Positions 39,551-51,837 of a stretch of DNA of 64,000 nt are shown here, piece after piece (the first letter of the stretch is position 1; each line of letters opens with the position of its first letter). This DNA comes from Pezizomycotina sp. ARF18. Its lineage: Eukaryota > Ascomycota. Below the pieces are notes generated by a model. That model did not search any database. It was not told the origin of the DNA and saw only the letters and a program-made list of their open reading frames with translations. The stretch lies in NCBI GenBank assembly GCA_002224055.1, contig AZLU01000082.1, positions 79,141 through 143,140 of the forward strand, given 5' to 3'. The position numbers and the translations under genes were made by a program.

Positions 39551-41632
39551 CTCTGTCACGATGCGAAGTGAGAGACGAAAGTTGATAAACGAAGAAGGTG
39601 TTTTTCGATATTCAGATTATAACGATGTTCTGGACATTTGGTGAACGGATATGACGATTTTACGAGGCTGGAGAAATATACTTATGATTATTAGGATAGA
39701 TGGCGATGGTTGATCAATTCTTGATAAAAAAAAAAAAGAGTTTTAAAAATATATATATACTCTTAGTAAATTACCAGTTGGAATCTGAGACTTTAAAATT
39801 TAATTGCGACACCAGGAACACACACGTTCTGGAATTTATTTATTGATTGACCGACTGACTGCACGGCACAAAACCTTGACGCCACATGATGAGAGTGAGT
39901 GCGTGCTGTGGAGATATCCCAAGTTAAATTGATCGACAACGATTTCCTGTTTTGGACAGAGAATTTGAGTTCACACTTGCGCACGGCGTCAAAGGCGAAC
40001 TCTCTTCATATATGAAGCAAAACTTCTGGATCATCATGAAGAGGAGTCAGCAGTATTCGTTATAAAGTAAGTAACATCACGGCAGTGTCGACGTCAAGGT
40101 TCTTGCACAATAAACGTTCAATCCTCTCTTCGCGAATGGCGAATTTATACTCTATCTACCATGGAGATATATACACTTAGTATACGTGAAGTCTACTAGT
40201 ATATCACAAAATAATCATAGACTATAGAGCGAATATACTTTTTTTTGAGGAGTTTTCTTTCTAGAATTTACTTGCTATAATATGCCTAGAGGATATATCG
40301 ATATCTCGGAGGGCTATTTATTGGCTGAATTTTAAAGTCGTAACAGAAAGAGTGTCACTGACGAAAGAACTACTCTTTTCATCGTTCTTTACCACGTTGT
40401 AATACAACGTTACACAAATCACACCCAAATGCACGTGGACGACCTCCCCCGCCTTCGTCCTTGCTAGCCTATTGGGCATCATCGATAGTATCCCCGCTGA
40501 GTTACTCAGTTGATAGACTACTTTTATATATATACAGTTTTTAGAATCGATATTTCGTAATTTCTTATATAAAGTACCTCTCAATTTCGCATTATACAGA
40601 CACGAGGTTTAAAAAAGCGCCCATGAAAACGAGAATATAATTGCTAAGATACTGTAGAGGCATGTCTTGTCGATCGTTAGGTTGAGGAAGAGTAACTTAG
40701 GAGGCGGACGCTTCCATTGGAGGGTATTTGGTATTTGTTTTGTAGTAGAGTATTTATTCATCATTCGTCCATAAAGCAGTTCCGACACGCGTACCCGTAG
40801 TATATATATCACAATAGTCTATAAAAAAAAGTATCAAAGGAAGAGGAGAATAAAAATCAGAACAAAAGAAATGAGGTAAAGCTGGAAGTAGAAGGGCTTT
40901 TTGGAACATAAAGGTACTCGCAAAGTAACAAATCATCATTGACATAAAAGACATTGATATAGGAAAAAATGTATCAAGGTATGCACAGAGGGAAAAAATA
41001 TATTGGAGGCATAATAGAATATACATGGATAGGACAGAATGAGGGTAGCAATGATATACATAAACTCCAAAGACCAAAAGAAAACTGCAATCCAAAGTAA
41101 GAAATTACATCGCTGATGACTTCGTGGTGATTTGTGATTTGAAGAGTAAAATGTCCGCAACAATAGCAAGCTACTGAGGTGGTCATATATATATATATAT
41201 ATATAAAGGAAAGAACATAGAAATCCAAGCAATATGCAAGTATTATGTCAGTCAGCTGGCGGAGCTTAAAATTGGTCTTAGGCTCAGTCGCGTCAGCAAG
41301 GCATATAACAGCGAAGAAAAGAAAATAAACACAATGGAAGTATATAATATTTTTTTTTTCTTCAACAAAAAAGACAAATGAAAAGAAAAATGAAAGGAGA
41401 GAGATTGAGTCCTCTAAAGTAAGCAAATGAAATACAAGGATATGTTACGAATTTGGAAAAGAAACTGAGGCGCTGAAAGGAACGATACTAGATGTGACAG
41501 GAACTTTCGTAGTGGCATTTGAGCTTTTGCTAATCTAATCCTCTGCTGGGTTATCGCTGTCCATATTCTCTCGAAGTGCATCGAAACTGTCCACTGGGCC
41601 ATGTGGCATTTCGTAGTTTAGTGAAATAGGGG
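39551..41632. other. Spacer between Rmd1 start and AbaA end
   Basis: AT-rich. The plus strand at about 40820-41420 is purine-rich, with a TA run near 41187-41204, so several overlapping hydrophobic frames appear on the minus strand. None looks like a real membrane protein. It holds the Rmd1 promoter and the AbaA 3' UTR. Confidence 0.55.
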
Positions 41633-43633
41633 TTAAATCAGATTCTCCAAACACGCGGTTTGCTGGTCCTGACCCGCGAAGACAGGGAATTGAGACCATG
41701 CGTTAATCAGGGCCTGCGAGTCCGTCGGATAAGACATATTTCCGTAAGGACTATAACTTTGCAAGTACTGCAAATTCATATCATCGAGGCCAGAGTTTGG
41801 GGTCGATAGCGCGAAGTTATCGGACCGCACATCGGTCGCGGAGTCGGGAAGCTCAGAAGACTGTTGAAGATAAAAGTCTTGAGGTGACGAGCTATCTTCT
41901 TCGGCCAACGAGAAGGTTCCATATCCGGCATAAGACGCCGGCCAATCTCCAATACTTGGAGACGAGGATTTGAAGTGCGTTTGAAGGTCGGGAAGGGCGT
42001 CCACTTTGAGTCTAGGGACAGGCTGCAGGGATGCAAATGAAGTTCAGGCATAACAATGTCCCCCCAAACGACTCTGCCTGGTTCGCCATCTTCGGCCTTC
42101 TTAAACTCCCACAGGAACAGGCCCACGCGGGTTTTCGCATCCAAAATGGAGGTAGCTACTACCTCCTGTACGACAGTCATTTCAGAAACTGCGTCCCTGG
42201 TATACCTCTCCATCCGCTTGTGATGTCGTTCTTCGCTAACGGCGGTAGCGAGCTTAGCTTTCACGGGTAGCGAGAATGTGCGTATAAAAAGAGCCAGAAA
42301 TCGGAAGCGAAAGGGAGCATGAGCTTCGTAGAACCGTCGTCCTCTGTGGCACTTGAGACGGTGGCCTCAAGCTCCATACTTCCTGCCGGAGGCGTATATC
42401 CTCGTAACACACTCGAAGGTATAAGTGGTATCTAACGCCCGTCCAGGCTGAGCACCTCAAACTGGGTGCAAAATATCGAAGATTGGCTAGGTAGACTGTC
42501 CATCGTTACGATAGAGGCCTCGAAATGGATAACTGGGCAGTCCAGCAGTCCGTTTTGCTGCAGTTCCCCAGCATACGAACCTATCCGCCAAGACTTCAAC
42601 GGCGGAGGTGCAGAAGGTAAGTTGATTTGGTCTTGGGGGCTAAGAGATGTATATTCGTGGAACGGAGCTCCGGTAATGGAACCCGTTGCGTCCGTCGAGT
42701 CCACCCACATGGAAAACTTGGATGGCCTCATAAGATGTGGGGCGTCTTCTAGCGTCCGGTAATACAGGAAAGTATTCTGATCAAACGGATCATTTACAGT
42801 ATGATAGTTGGGCGATTCGGAACCTTGGCTTCCAGAGTTGAAGTCGAGTATCGGTTGAGATTAGGCTTGGGAGTTGTTATTGCGTTCAAACGTCTTCCCA
42901 AGCTTGCACCTTATCACTGCCACTGACCATGTCCATAACTTTTGTAAAAGGAGAAGAAAAAAAGTGATTAGAAGAATATTCTCCGAGAGACAAAAGAGTA
43001 GGACGAAGTAACATTGAACCAAATACTTACACTCTTTGTTGTTGCGAAGGAGGTTTTTCAGGACTTGAATGTGACTCGAGACTTGTTTCCTCGTGCGATG
43101 CTTACCGGTAGCTTTGAAGATATATTCCGCTATCAGCTCGTTTCGCCCACATGGCTTGCCGTTTACCGACAACTTGCGTCTTCCAAGACGTGGGACTTCT
43201 CGAAGGCCTATTCATTTCAAGCATTAGTTGGACCTTTTCCTGTTAGGGAGATATTCTATTTATGTAGCATTAATACTCACCATCCATAAAAGCCTTCTCG
43301 GTTTCTTCATCCCAGACGGACTCGCATCGGCATTGTTCTCACGTCTTTGACGGGCCCGGTACTGATGGTAAGGCATGAGGTGGTTAAGCTCGAGATCCTT
43401 TGAGGAGGACATTTGCTTATTTGGGTCCTCAGTTTCTTCCGAGGCGCAAGTATTCTTCGAATGCTTGGGCCCTTGCAATATTCTGGTACTGTAGAATGCC
43501 GCAATATATTCGCACTCTCTTCAAGCGGCTTCTTGCGAGTAGATGAAGATGTCAATAAGGTATTCTTATTGGATTTCTTGAGGGAGCTATATCCTAGAGG
43601 ATCTTGATATGCTTTTGCCCAGTATCCATCAAC
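41633..43633 (-). CDS. abaA: AbaA-type TEA/ATTS-domain transcription factor (conidiation regulator)
   Basis: AbaA acts between BrlA and WetA in conidiophore development and binds CATTCY through its TEA domain; this is family knowledge. Seen on the minus strand: [20 protein letters not shown] near 43630, EYCKG, then [20 protein letters not shown] and [13 protein letters not shown] before a donor. An exon reads [20 protein letters not shown] and [20 protein letters not shown], then [12 protein letters not shown], an unmistakable TEA domain at about 43030-43190. After an intron the long C-terminal part reads [79 protein letters not shown] and [20 protein letters not shown]. It ends [11 protein letters not shown] with stop at 41633. 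Tec1-like factors share the TEA domain, but the C-terminal block favours AbaA. The 5' end may extend further. Confidence 0.83.
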
Positions 43634-44475
43634 TATTACCTAACCAAGGCCTTCAGTCGTTCGTGAGCGAACAGGTACTCTAAAGACTGATACGAGGCAT
43701 GCGATATGTCTTCGAAAGCTAGCTATAGGAATGATTCGATTTCTTTGAAGTGAAGCGAAAGGAAGGTTGCGAAACAGAAAGGATATGTGCGTTCTCGAGG
43801 TCTTTGTTGCAAGCTTTTGACTTTAGGAATATCTGGATACTGCACTTGGAAACGAGAGAAATGGCCCGGCTTTTCAGCAATTTCCGTTGGCCAGTTTATA
43901 GAGGCCTGATCCGAAGAAGCCTATGAATCGTAGGTCTGAAGAATGTAACAAATCCGAAAGGAGCGGTAGGAGTTGGAGCTTCGGTGAGAAGGATGAGTGG
44001 ATTGTTTAAGCAAATAGAAAAAAAAAAAAGAAAAAAAGAGCGAGAGAAGAGATAGAGACGGGTAAAACGAGGAACCTGGTCGTTATATCGATATTAAATT
44101 GACGTCGGGTCAGTCTATTGAAATCTCGACGAAAGGAGCGGCGTCTGAGAGATCAACGATAAAAGAGGTGTGAAACCTTACTCGTGCTTTCGCCGGAACA
44201 GACCAAACCTGTCCTGTTCTACTACGAAATGCGAGGATGGCACGTTGTAGGCAGGGAGGTCGAGATCTAATATATACCTGAACGTATGGAACGTTGTTGT
44301 ACCAGAGAGAAGCTTCTCAAGGGTTATGAAACAAATCGACGTGGAAGTATGATATAATTTTGCACCGTACCTAATATACGCCAACGACCAAATTCGTCCA
44401 AAATGACCACATTCCTGTAGAAACTTCTTTAGCTTCTTCTTGACCTTTTCTATTTTCTCTTTTCTTTTTCCTCTC

Positions 44476-44510
<35 letters not shown>

Positions 44511-46700
44511 TAATTACAAGAGGATTGTTTGTGTCTTCTTCATCTTCTTTTAACGATATAATATAAAAGCAAACAAGGTATTCGTGCTAGTTACACCTCG
44601 CGCACTGTCTTTCTCTCTCTAATATCGATATATCCCATGTCCGAGGAATGTGGTTTCCTTATAAACCAGGCTACTTTCAAGGCAGGGGGCTCATTTCAAT
44701 GAAGGAATTCTACAAAGAACAAGCGAAAGAAAAAAGAAAAAAAAAAAAAAAAAAAAGGAAAATAAAGAGGAGGATACAGGAAGAATTCTCCTAGCTTGTA
44801 TATGAGACCAAGTACCTCAAATGGAGCAAGGGGACCTGGAAAAGAAATGTTCGTGAATTAAGAAAGAAACATTTGTCTAGACTAGCGCACGTATGCCAAT
44901 GTTTATTATTACAGTACCTACTTATTAGCACCGTACTTGTAAAACTAGCTAGCTTTTATAAAATAAAATAAGTCAAAAGGGAAAGGCTCTCTGTTAGCAG
45001 CTATTTAGCTAGGAGAAGAGTTGTATCGTTTCAAAGTCGAGGCGCCCTCCCCTCCCTTTGTCGAGATACGCCATTTTTGCGTTTGTAGATCTCTAAATCG
45101 TTGATCGATCGTGCTGGCTAGGGATGAGTAAAATCAAAAGGATGTCCCCGCCATTTACCCATTCTGATATCCCTTGATTGTCAGCTGAGAGGTAGAGAAT
45201 CAATCAACACCACAAGAGCCAGGAGCCTCTCTCTCTCTAAAACAAGTACAAAAAATATATATACCAGAATAACATAATCACCACTTGATCATTGAAATAA
45301 ATATATTTACATTTAGTTAATATAAACGAAAAGAAAAAAAAGAAGTTCCCGAAACAATAGAGAAGATTAATTGAGGACCAAGAAAGACGCTCCCAAGCTA
45401 CCGAGGACCTTTAATAATTTTGCTACGCGCAGAAGTAGAGAGCTTTTGCTTGCACGGATCTTTGGACAACACGCGCCATGGGGGGGGCTGCAAATGATGG
45501 CCCCCACACGATATCACCCCCCACTGCCTGAGATACTTATCTTTCTTGCTATGGAAATGTAACTCGAGAAAGTAGTTAAAACCTTACACTGACCACAGCC
45601 TAGGTTATCTCCGCTGATGACCCGATTTACTCACAAGTAGCTATAGGGGCTCCGCCATCGCTCAGTGTCCGGAACCGACGCCGGTCGGATATGGATGCCG
45701 AAATGAAAATTCAGTGAATAGATCATATAAAATGAACTGGGGTTTCGCCTGGGGCCTGTGCAAGATGTATCGGCTAGAATAGTGTACTATATACTGAATG
45801 TAATTTTTGATATATATATATATATACATGTTATGGTTGAAATCCTTTTCTTGGAGCCTTTTACTTTCTCTGATATTTTGCATATGTATATTTTCCATTT
45901 CACACCATTAATATATTATTTTTATTCTCCTTAAGTACGTTCTAATTAAGTCGGCGGTTCCGTCTCGTCAAGATTATAGAGTTAAAAGCTGGCCAAAATG
46001 CCAGAAAATATACCAATTAACGTAGGAGAAGGTAAAATTTTTAATATACTATCTCTTAATTCTAATCATGATAGTAAAATATGAATTAATACTACTACGA
46101 CTACTGCTGCTGCTACTTAGCTACTAGCGATCATAATTTAATTTAATTTTCAATAATGATTCTTCACCCACAGACGTTTATCCTATTCCATTTCATTTTA
46201 TTTTGTGAAGTTATGAATGCTAACTTTGCCTAATTTAGTTATCTATACCAGCATAAAACCTCTGACGAAGATGATGATAATTGCTGGTATATATATAGCG
46301 GAATCGGATGTAGATGATGTTTTGTTTACTAACTGTCCATGAGCGGTTGCTAGGGATTGGATCATTCCTTGCAAAAATTGGTAAGAAAGAGAGATGCACA
46401 TGCCAATGTAAAGCTTCAAATGACTGACGGCCAATATAGGAATTCTAGACACACGTACATGTCGCTCGAACGCTTTTGTATGTCTGGTGCTCGATAAATG
46501 CTTCCAAAAAAAAAAAAGAAAGAAAGAAAAAAGAAAGAAAGAAAGAAAGAGAGAGAGAGCTCTCAGGGAAAGGGAGAGATTTGGAGATATAGCAAGAGAA
46601 AAAAGAACAGAAAAGAAAAGAAAAAGAAATAAAGAAGGAACCTCCAATGGTCCATTCCAACGAAATCATCGGACATTCCAATGTCTTGTTGAAAGCCAGC
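43634..46700. other. Divergent spacer between AbaA and the AEC transporter
   Basis: About 3 kb of promoter-type sequence between head-to-head genes. It carries four CATTCC/CATTCT hexamers (43738, 43940, 44410, 44645; either strand), a CAAGGGG heptamer at 44827-44833 fitting the BrlA element, an (ATT)n tract at 44478-44512, an A run near 44739-44757 and GAAA-rich sequence at 46506-46560. No gene recognised. Confidence 0.55.
44478..44512. repeat. (ATT)n trinucleotide microsatellite
   Basis: About eleven ATT units, nearly perfect, roughly 0.85 kb upstream of the AbaA coding region. Confidence 0.85.
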
Positions 46701-48501
46701 TAACGAAAATTAAACGAATGACTCGGTCGAGATCGATAGATTACTATCAACGTGCTCTTACCTTTGCTGATATTCAACTCAACCGTTTCTTCCTTTTCAT
46801 TGAAGAACATTAACGAAGTAAGTTGAACAAGTATTTGTGCCTCACGAAATACCTTCTAGAGTTCGATTGGCTAAGTCCAGGCGAACTCAATTCAGGCTGC
46901 GGTGGTTGTAATATGTAGTTTGGTTTTCCAAGTTTAAAACGACCTCCTTTTTTGCTCATATCGTGTTACTAAAAACAAATCCCCAGACATTCCAGTAATA
47001 ATGTAGCTGATAAGGTTGAAACAACATCTTGATCTATAGTTTTGGGCTTGCGACTGGACTCCTTGTCCGGAATTTCACGCCGGTTCCTAAAACCTGGCGT
47101 AATGGTTGATTGCGTGCGGAACCTTTTCAAACGTTGGTGACCTGGTGATCGCATACATATCGACCCTAGCTTTTTCGAAGCCCTTCAAAGGACAGGACGA
47201 CGCTACTAAGGGGATAGCATACGCAGGTATATTCATGGCGGTCCAGAGTTTCACGTTGTATAACTTGGGAGGCTTCAGGGTAAATGAGCCTGAGTAGGAG
47301 CTTTTGATCAAGTTATTTAGCCCAGACAAGCTGATTTTGACGTTGCCTTTTGACGCAATCAAGTTAATTAAGCGGGACTTCGAACTCGACTCCAAAGAGA
47401 TGTGGAAGGTTCCGGATCCAGAGCGAATGTTCTGAAGAGCAATTTACTACAGTTCGTCAGGCACCATAAGGATGTGCAAATTTAGCAAAGAAGGGAAATC
47501 GCGCCGGCCAGGACAAGTCAAAACACCGAGGTAATACGAAAATTTAGCAACTGATCAAGAGGTAGTTTACAAACCTGAACAAGAGTGTCAAATTCTACCA
47601 GGTGGTCTGAGTGCGCCTCAATCTTCCATTCGCCGTTCTCAAGGAAGCAAGCCGAGGTGGCCGATGATATAGGTGAAAATAACAATCGCGAATCTTCGGA
47701 TGCACAATTAGGAGAAATGAACGCTTCCACTCCTCCAAGTATGGAGCAATCTGACCCACCTGCTCCAGAATTAGTGCTACAAAAAGGCTGGAAGCGAGTT
47801 TGGAGGATAGCCAAGGTTTACATGACACCTCCGTCAATTTCTTTGATTTTGGCGATTATCATAGCAATGGTGTCGCCGTTGCGAGCGTTGTTCGTTCATA
47901 CGGACGGTACCAACGTGGCAAACGCTCCAGATCAAAGACCTGCTCTTGATTTTGTGATGAGCGCGGCTAGTTTCGGAGGCGCAGCGTCGCCAGTCGTGGG
48001 CCTGCTGCTCCTAGGGCTGCACTAAAGAGATTAAAAATCCGCCATTTACCAAAAGGATTTTGGTGCTCGGTGGTTGCAATGACGCTACTCAAGCTCGTCC
48101 TGAGTCCATTGATTGGAATAGTAATGGTTACACAGCTTCGCAAAACTCCATTGATCGATATTGATTCAGAGTCTTCGAGGATGCTCCAATTTACAATTAT
48201 TATTACGAGTGGAAGTATGTCAAAAGGGCTCCGAACTGATCTTTGAATTTCGAAAAGTGATATATGCAGTCCAAAGTTTCTCCAATATAGCTTTCGATAG
48301 AACATGGGGCTAACGCATGACCTGGAACGAACTAGTGCCCACAGCTACGACCCAGATATATTTGACCCAAATGTTCGCGCCGCCAGAAGAAAGCTCTAGC
48401 CGCAGATTTCTGTTCTCTCCGCAGCCCTTCTTGCGCAGTATACAGCAATGATTTTCACTCTGAGCGCTGTCGCCACGTACACGCTTCTCGTGGTCATTTA
48501 A
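46700..48501 (+). CDS. Auxin efflux carrier (AEC/PIN-like) family membrane transporter
   Basis: Fungal AEC proteins are ten-helix transporters of the ER or plasma membrane with mostly unknown substrates. Seen: TINVLLPLLIFNSTVSSFSL and KNINE before GTAAGT near 46808, matching the family's first conserved loop; RRFLKPG then ACGTFSNVGDLVIAYISTLA and KGIAYAGIFMAVQSFTLYNL (47060-47280). A charged, poorly conserved cytoplasmic loop follows, then YMTPPSISLILAIIIAMVSP, LRALFVHTDGTNVANAPDQR, LDFVMSAASFGGAASPVVGL and LLLGLH at 47815-48024. LKIRHLPKGFW, LRKTPLIDIDSEM and LQFTIIITSG are read across slips. The end is AQYTAMIFTLSAVATYTLLV with stop at 48499-48501. The true start upstream of 46740 is not resolved. 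Many slips, family clear. Confidence 0.78.
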
Positions 48502-49104
48502 GGACCGACCATTTCGAAAAAAGAAAGGATTGGAAAACGAATCCAGCTATATTTTATTTTTCTTTCTCTTTTTTTTTCCCTTTTTTTTCTTTTTTTTTCT
48601 TTTTTTTTGTTCGGAGAGCTTCAGCATATCCCTTGCACACACACATATATATACTTATACATAATACATATTATAGTTGGTTTGGAGTGTGCATTCATTG
48701 ACATACAGAATTGGAAACTAAGAGCAACGTGCATATAATACTAAGTAGCTTATAATTTTCTACTCTAGAAAGAATAAATAAGTAAGTAGTAAAATTTCGG
48801 CGTAATATGTAATTGTATAGAGTATAATTGTATATACAGTAATATTTTAGTGCTTTATATATATAGAATGCTCGTTCTTGGCGGTTTTGACGGATGAGGC
48901 TCTGCTGTCGACGATACTTAGTGCGCGATTCTTTTGCGCTTAAACACGAACTACGAACTACTTACTCCATCGAAATACCTTAACCTTATAATCGCTGTTT
49001 CCGTCTGCACTTCCACGTTCGGGTTCCAGCTTCCGTAACAACTATTAATAGTCGACTCACTCGAGGAGCATAGGATCAAAAAGCTCACGCGTTTCGCTTT
49101 CACA
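48502..49104. other. Spacer between AEC transporter and CTNNBL1
   Basis: AT-rich, with a T-rich tract of about 50 bases at 48558-48608. It must contain the CTNNBL1 promoter. No other feature seen. Confidence 0.6.
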
Positions 49105-51543
49105 ATGTCTGGATTTGATAGCCTCTTCAAGGTACGATCGCTATCTTTTATTTGACGTCTGAAACTTGACAATATTAGCCATCTTTTTATCCGCCCAACC
49201 ATTTTTTTTTTTTTTTTTTTACTTTTCCTTGTATCCTTGCTTGTTCTATCTGACAGAGGGTTGAATCTTGCAGAAACCAACGTTACCGACCAAAAAGAGG
49301 AAGCTTGATCCCCGTACCGAGCCCGAGTAAGTGAACCAGGTCAGATATCACCGTCCTCTCTCACTGTGCCGTGTTTTCTGACTTCCTCGCCTTTCTAATA
49401 GTCGACAGGTACAAGTCTACAAAGCTCGAGCTTCAACGGGACCGGAAAGCAGGCGAGCGTCAGCGACGAAGCGGACGAAGACGGCGATGATGATGCGATG
49501 GCCGGCCCTGCTCTACCTCCAGGCGACGACGAAGTGGAATACCCGGAAGATGACGAGGGTCGCTTAGAGGGAGGCGGCCTCACGGAAAGAGAAAAGGATA
49601 TTCTCGATTTCATGGATCAAGAAGGGTGGACGAAGCTCAGGTGAGGGCTCCAGCGCCAATGCCACATTTTGAGTTTTGTTTTCAACATAATGATCAGAAT
49701 TATACCGGATGAACTTGTGACTGACTTCCGTCTGTGTGCACTCTTCGAAATGGTATTTCTACGTTCTAGGAGAAAAAATCGATGCCTCATGTTACGCAAG
49801 ATGCGCTGAATTTTGAGAAAAAGATATCGAAAAACGCCGAGATGAGAGCTAAATTCGAAGACGACCCTCACAAGTTGAGAAACAACGTTCCTTTCCTTTG
49901 CTTTCTTCCATCCGTGCGTTTCTAAATTGCTAACACTTTACAAAAAAAATATTTACAGATTTACAAAAAAATATTTACAGATTCATGGGTTCCGAAGCAG
50001 AACTGGATGCGGATATCAAAGCCCTAGCGATTCTAGCAGAGCATCCGGAGCTATTTGAAGAATTCGCAAGGTTAGGTTGTCTGCAGTCGCTCGTCGGACT
50101 GCTTGCGCACGAAAACACCGATATCGCCATAGACGCTGTCGAAGTCATCGCTGAGCTTACCGGCGACGAAGTGGAGGCTACACCTGGCAGTGGAGTATGC
50201 TCGTGAAGGGATGTTCGATGCGCAGCTACTGGAAATGCTCACGCAGAACATGGTGCGACTGAACGAGAGCAACGAGCAGGACAAGAACGGATATACCATA
50301 CCTTGAGCGTCTTTGAGAACCTTGTTTTCAGCAGGAGCAGTCCGAGAAGTTGCCGCAAAGACCAACCTTGTGTCCTGCTTCTCGAACGGATAAGGTTCGG
50401 GAATCCCCATCAGCCAGAACAAGCGTATGCGTCGGAAATTCTCTCGATAATGGCCCAGACATCCGCCGCGAACCGCAAGAAAGTTGCAGATATTGGCGGA
50501 GTTGACGTGCTTTTGCGTTTACTCAGTCCGTACCGGAAGCGCGACCGCGAAAGGCGGTGAGGAAGAGGAATACTTCGAAAACTTGTTCGACTGCTTGACC
50601 TGCATCGTCGATGAGAAAAGCGGCAAGATCAAGTTTGTCGAGGCGGAAGGTGTCGAATTGTGTCTTATAATGCTGAGAGAGGCAAGATGAGCAAAACTAG
50701 AGCATTAAGGGTCATTGCCACGCGATGAGCGGAGAATTCGGCGTATCGTTTGTGAATCGCTAGGGAAGCTCAGGGCCTCAAGACGGTGTTTGGGATGTTT
50801 ATGAAAAAGGTAAGCTGATATAGCAGAAAGTCCCACTTTGTAAGCCTAGCTGCTTTTATGCTAGCCTACAATTGTTCCTTTTTTTCCCTACTGCTTCTAA
50901 AATAGCCTGATGCGGAGATGACGGAACATCTACTGGGGGTTTTCGCATCTTTGCTAAGAAATCTTCCTGCCGACTCCGCTCCGAGGATCCGAACCCTTGC
51001 CAAATTTGTGGAGAAAGACTACGAAAAGTTAAATAAGATATTGCAGCTTAGAGGCAACTACTCGAAAAGCTATCGCTGGTCGACCAGGAGATAAAGATTG
51101 AAAGGCACAGGCGGAGGAAGTAGATGCCATTCTTGAGGATGAATGGGACTCCCGGCGATTAACAGGCGGGCTGTTCTGTTTCTGCAGGTAAGCATACCGT
51201 AAAATTGCTTAACGGAATCACTTTCCCTCATGCGGTGGTGAATCAAGCGACGAGAGAATTTGGTTTGCTAATTTTATCCGCTTTTAATAACAAGGTCATT
51301 GATCTTATCATAGCATGGCTCTGTGCGGAAGATGACGGCGCTAGACAAAGGATTCAGACGTACTTGCGACATCGAAAAAATCCTTGGGGACGTGAAGAAG
51401 ACGTTGAGCGAACAAATTGATACCATGGATGACTCTACCGATGAAGGAGAAACACGAAGGATATGCTTGTCACATTGGCCAATTTCTATAAAAATTCTAC
51501 AAAGCGACAGGAAATAGAGACACGTGGAATTGGTTTCATTTGA
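49105..51543 (+). CDS. Beta-catenin-like protein 1 (CTNNBL1), Prp19/CDC5L-associated armadillo protein
   Basis: CTNNBL1 is a nuclear armadillo-repeat protein bound to the Prp19/CDC5L splicing complex in animals and fission yeast. Seen: MSGFDSLFK from ATG 49105, intron, KPTLPTKKRKLDPRTEPE (a basic, NLS-like start) with GTAAGT, then a long acidic stretch DEADEDGDDDAMAGPALPPG and EVEYPEDDEG. ILDFMDQE and the helical core follow: KKISKNAEMRAKFEDDPHK, then MGSEAELDADIKALAILAEH, LGCLQSLVGLLAHENTDIAI and DAVEVIAELTGDEVE. Later are EGMFDAQLLEMLTQNMVRLN, LSVFENL, AYASEILSIMAQTSAANRKK, YFENLFDCLTCIVDEKSGKI, ATREFGLL and DVKKTLSEQIDTMDDSTDEG. With one slip the end is MLVTLANFYKNSTKRQEIET and stop at 51541-51543. 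Length and order fit the family. Confidence 0.88.
49938..49981. repeat. 22-base tandem duplication at a splice acceptor in CTNNBL1
   Basis: The sequence TTTACA(A)nTATTTACAGA occurs twice in direct succession just before the MGSEAELDAD exon, the second copy one A shorter. Both copies end in a usable CAG acceptor, so the intron appears to have two identical 3' splice sites, or the assembly repeats a short segment. Confidence 0.8.
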
Positions 51544-51798
51544 ATCTTCGTTCGATAATTCTTTTTATAAATATCGAATATAATTCTTTAATTAAAGAAG
51601 ATTCAAAATAGAAACTGGACCACCTTGTCATAATTGTATAAAATCCCGCTTCTCGCCAGATTATTACAGTAATAAACAACAAGTGTGAGTTGGTATCCCT
51701 CTTAGGTTAGAGGTCCCTTCAAGTCATAGAAATGTCGCAGATAATACATGAGTCGTTATCAACGTCCCGACCGAATTACAAATGCTCCTGACCTCGAA

Positions 51799-51837
<39 letters not shown>

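Noticed and set aside
40754-41426. Three overlapping hydrophobic minus-strand frames resembling membrane proteins
   Set aside because: They arise from a purine-rich plus strand; all three frames are equally hydrophobic, which indicates composition and not selection.
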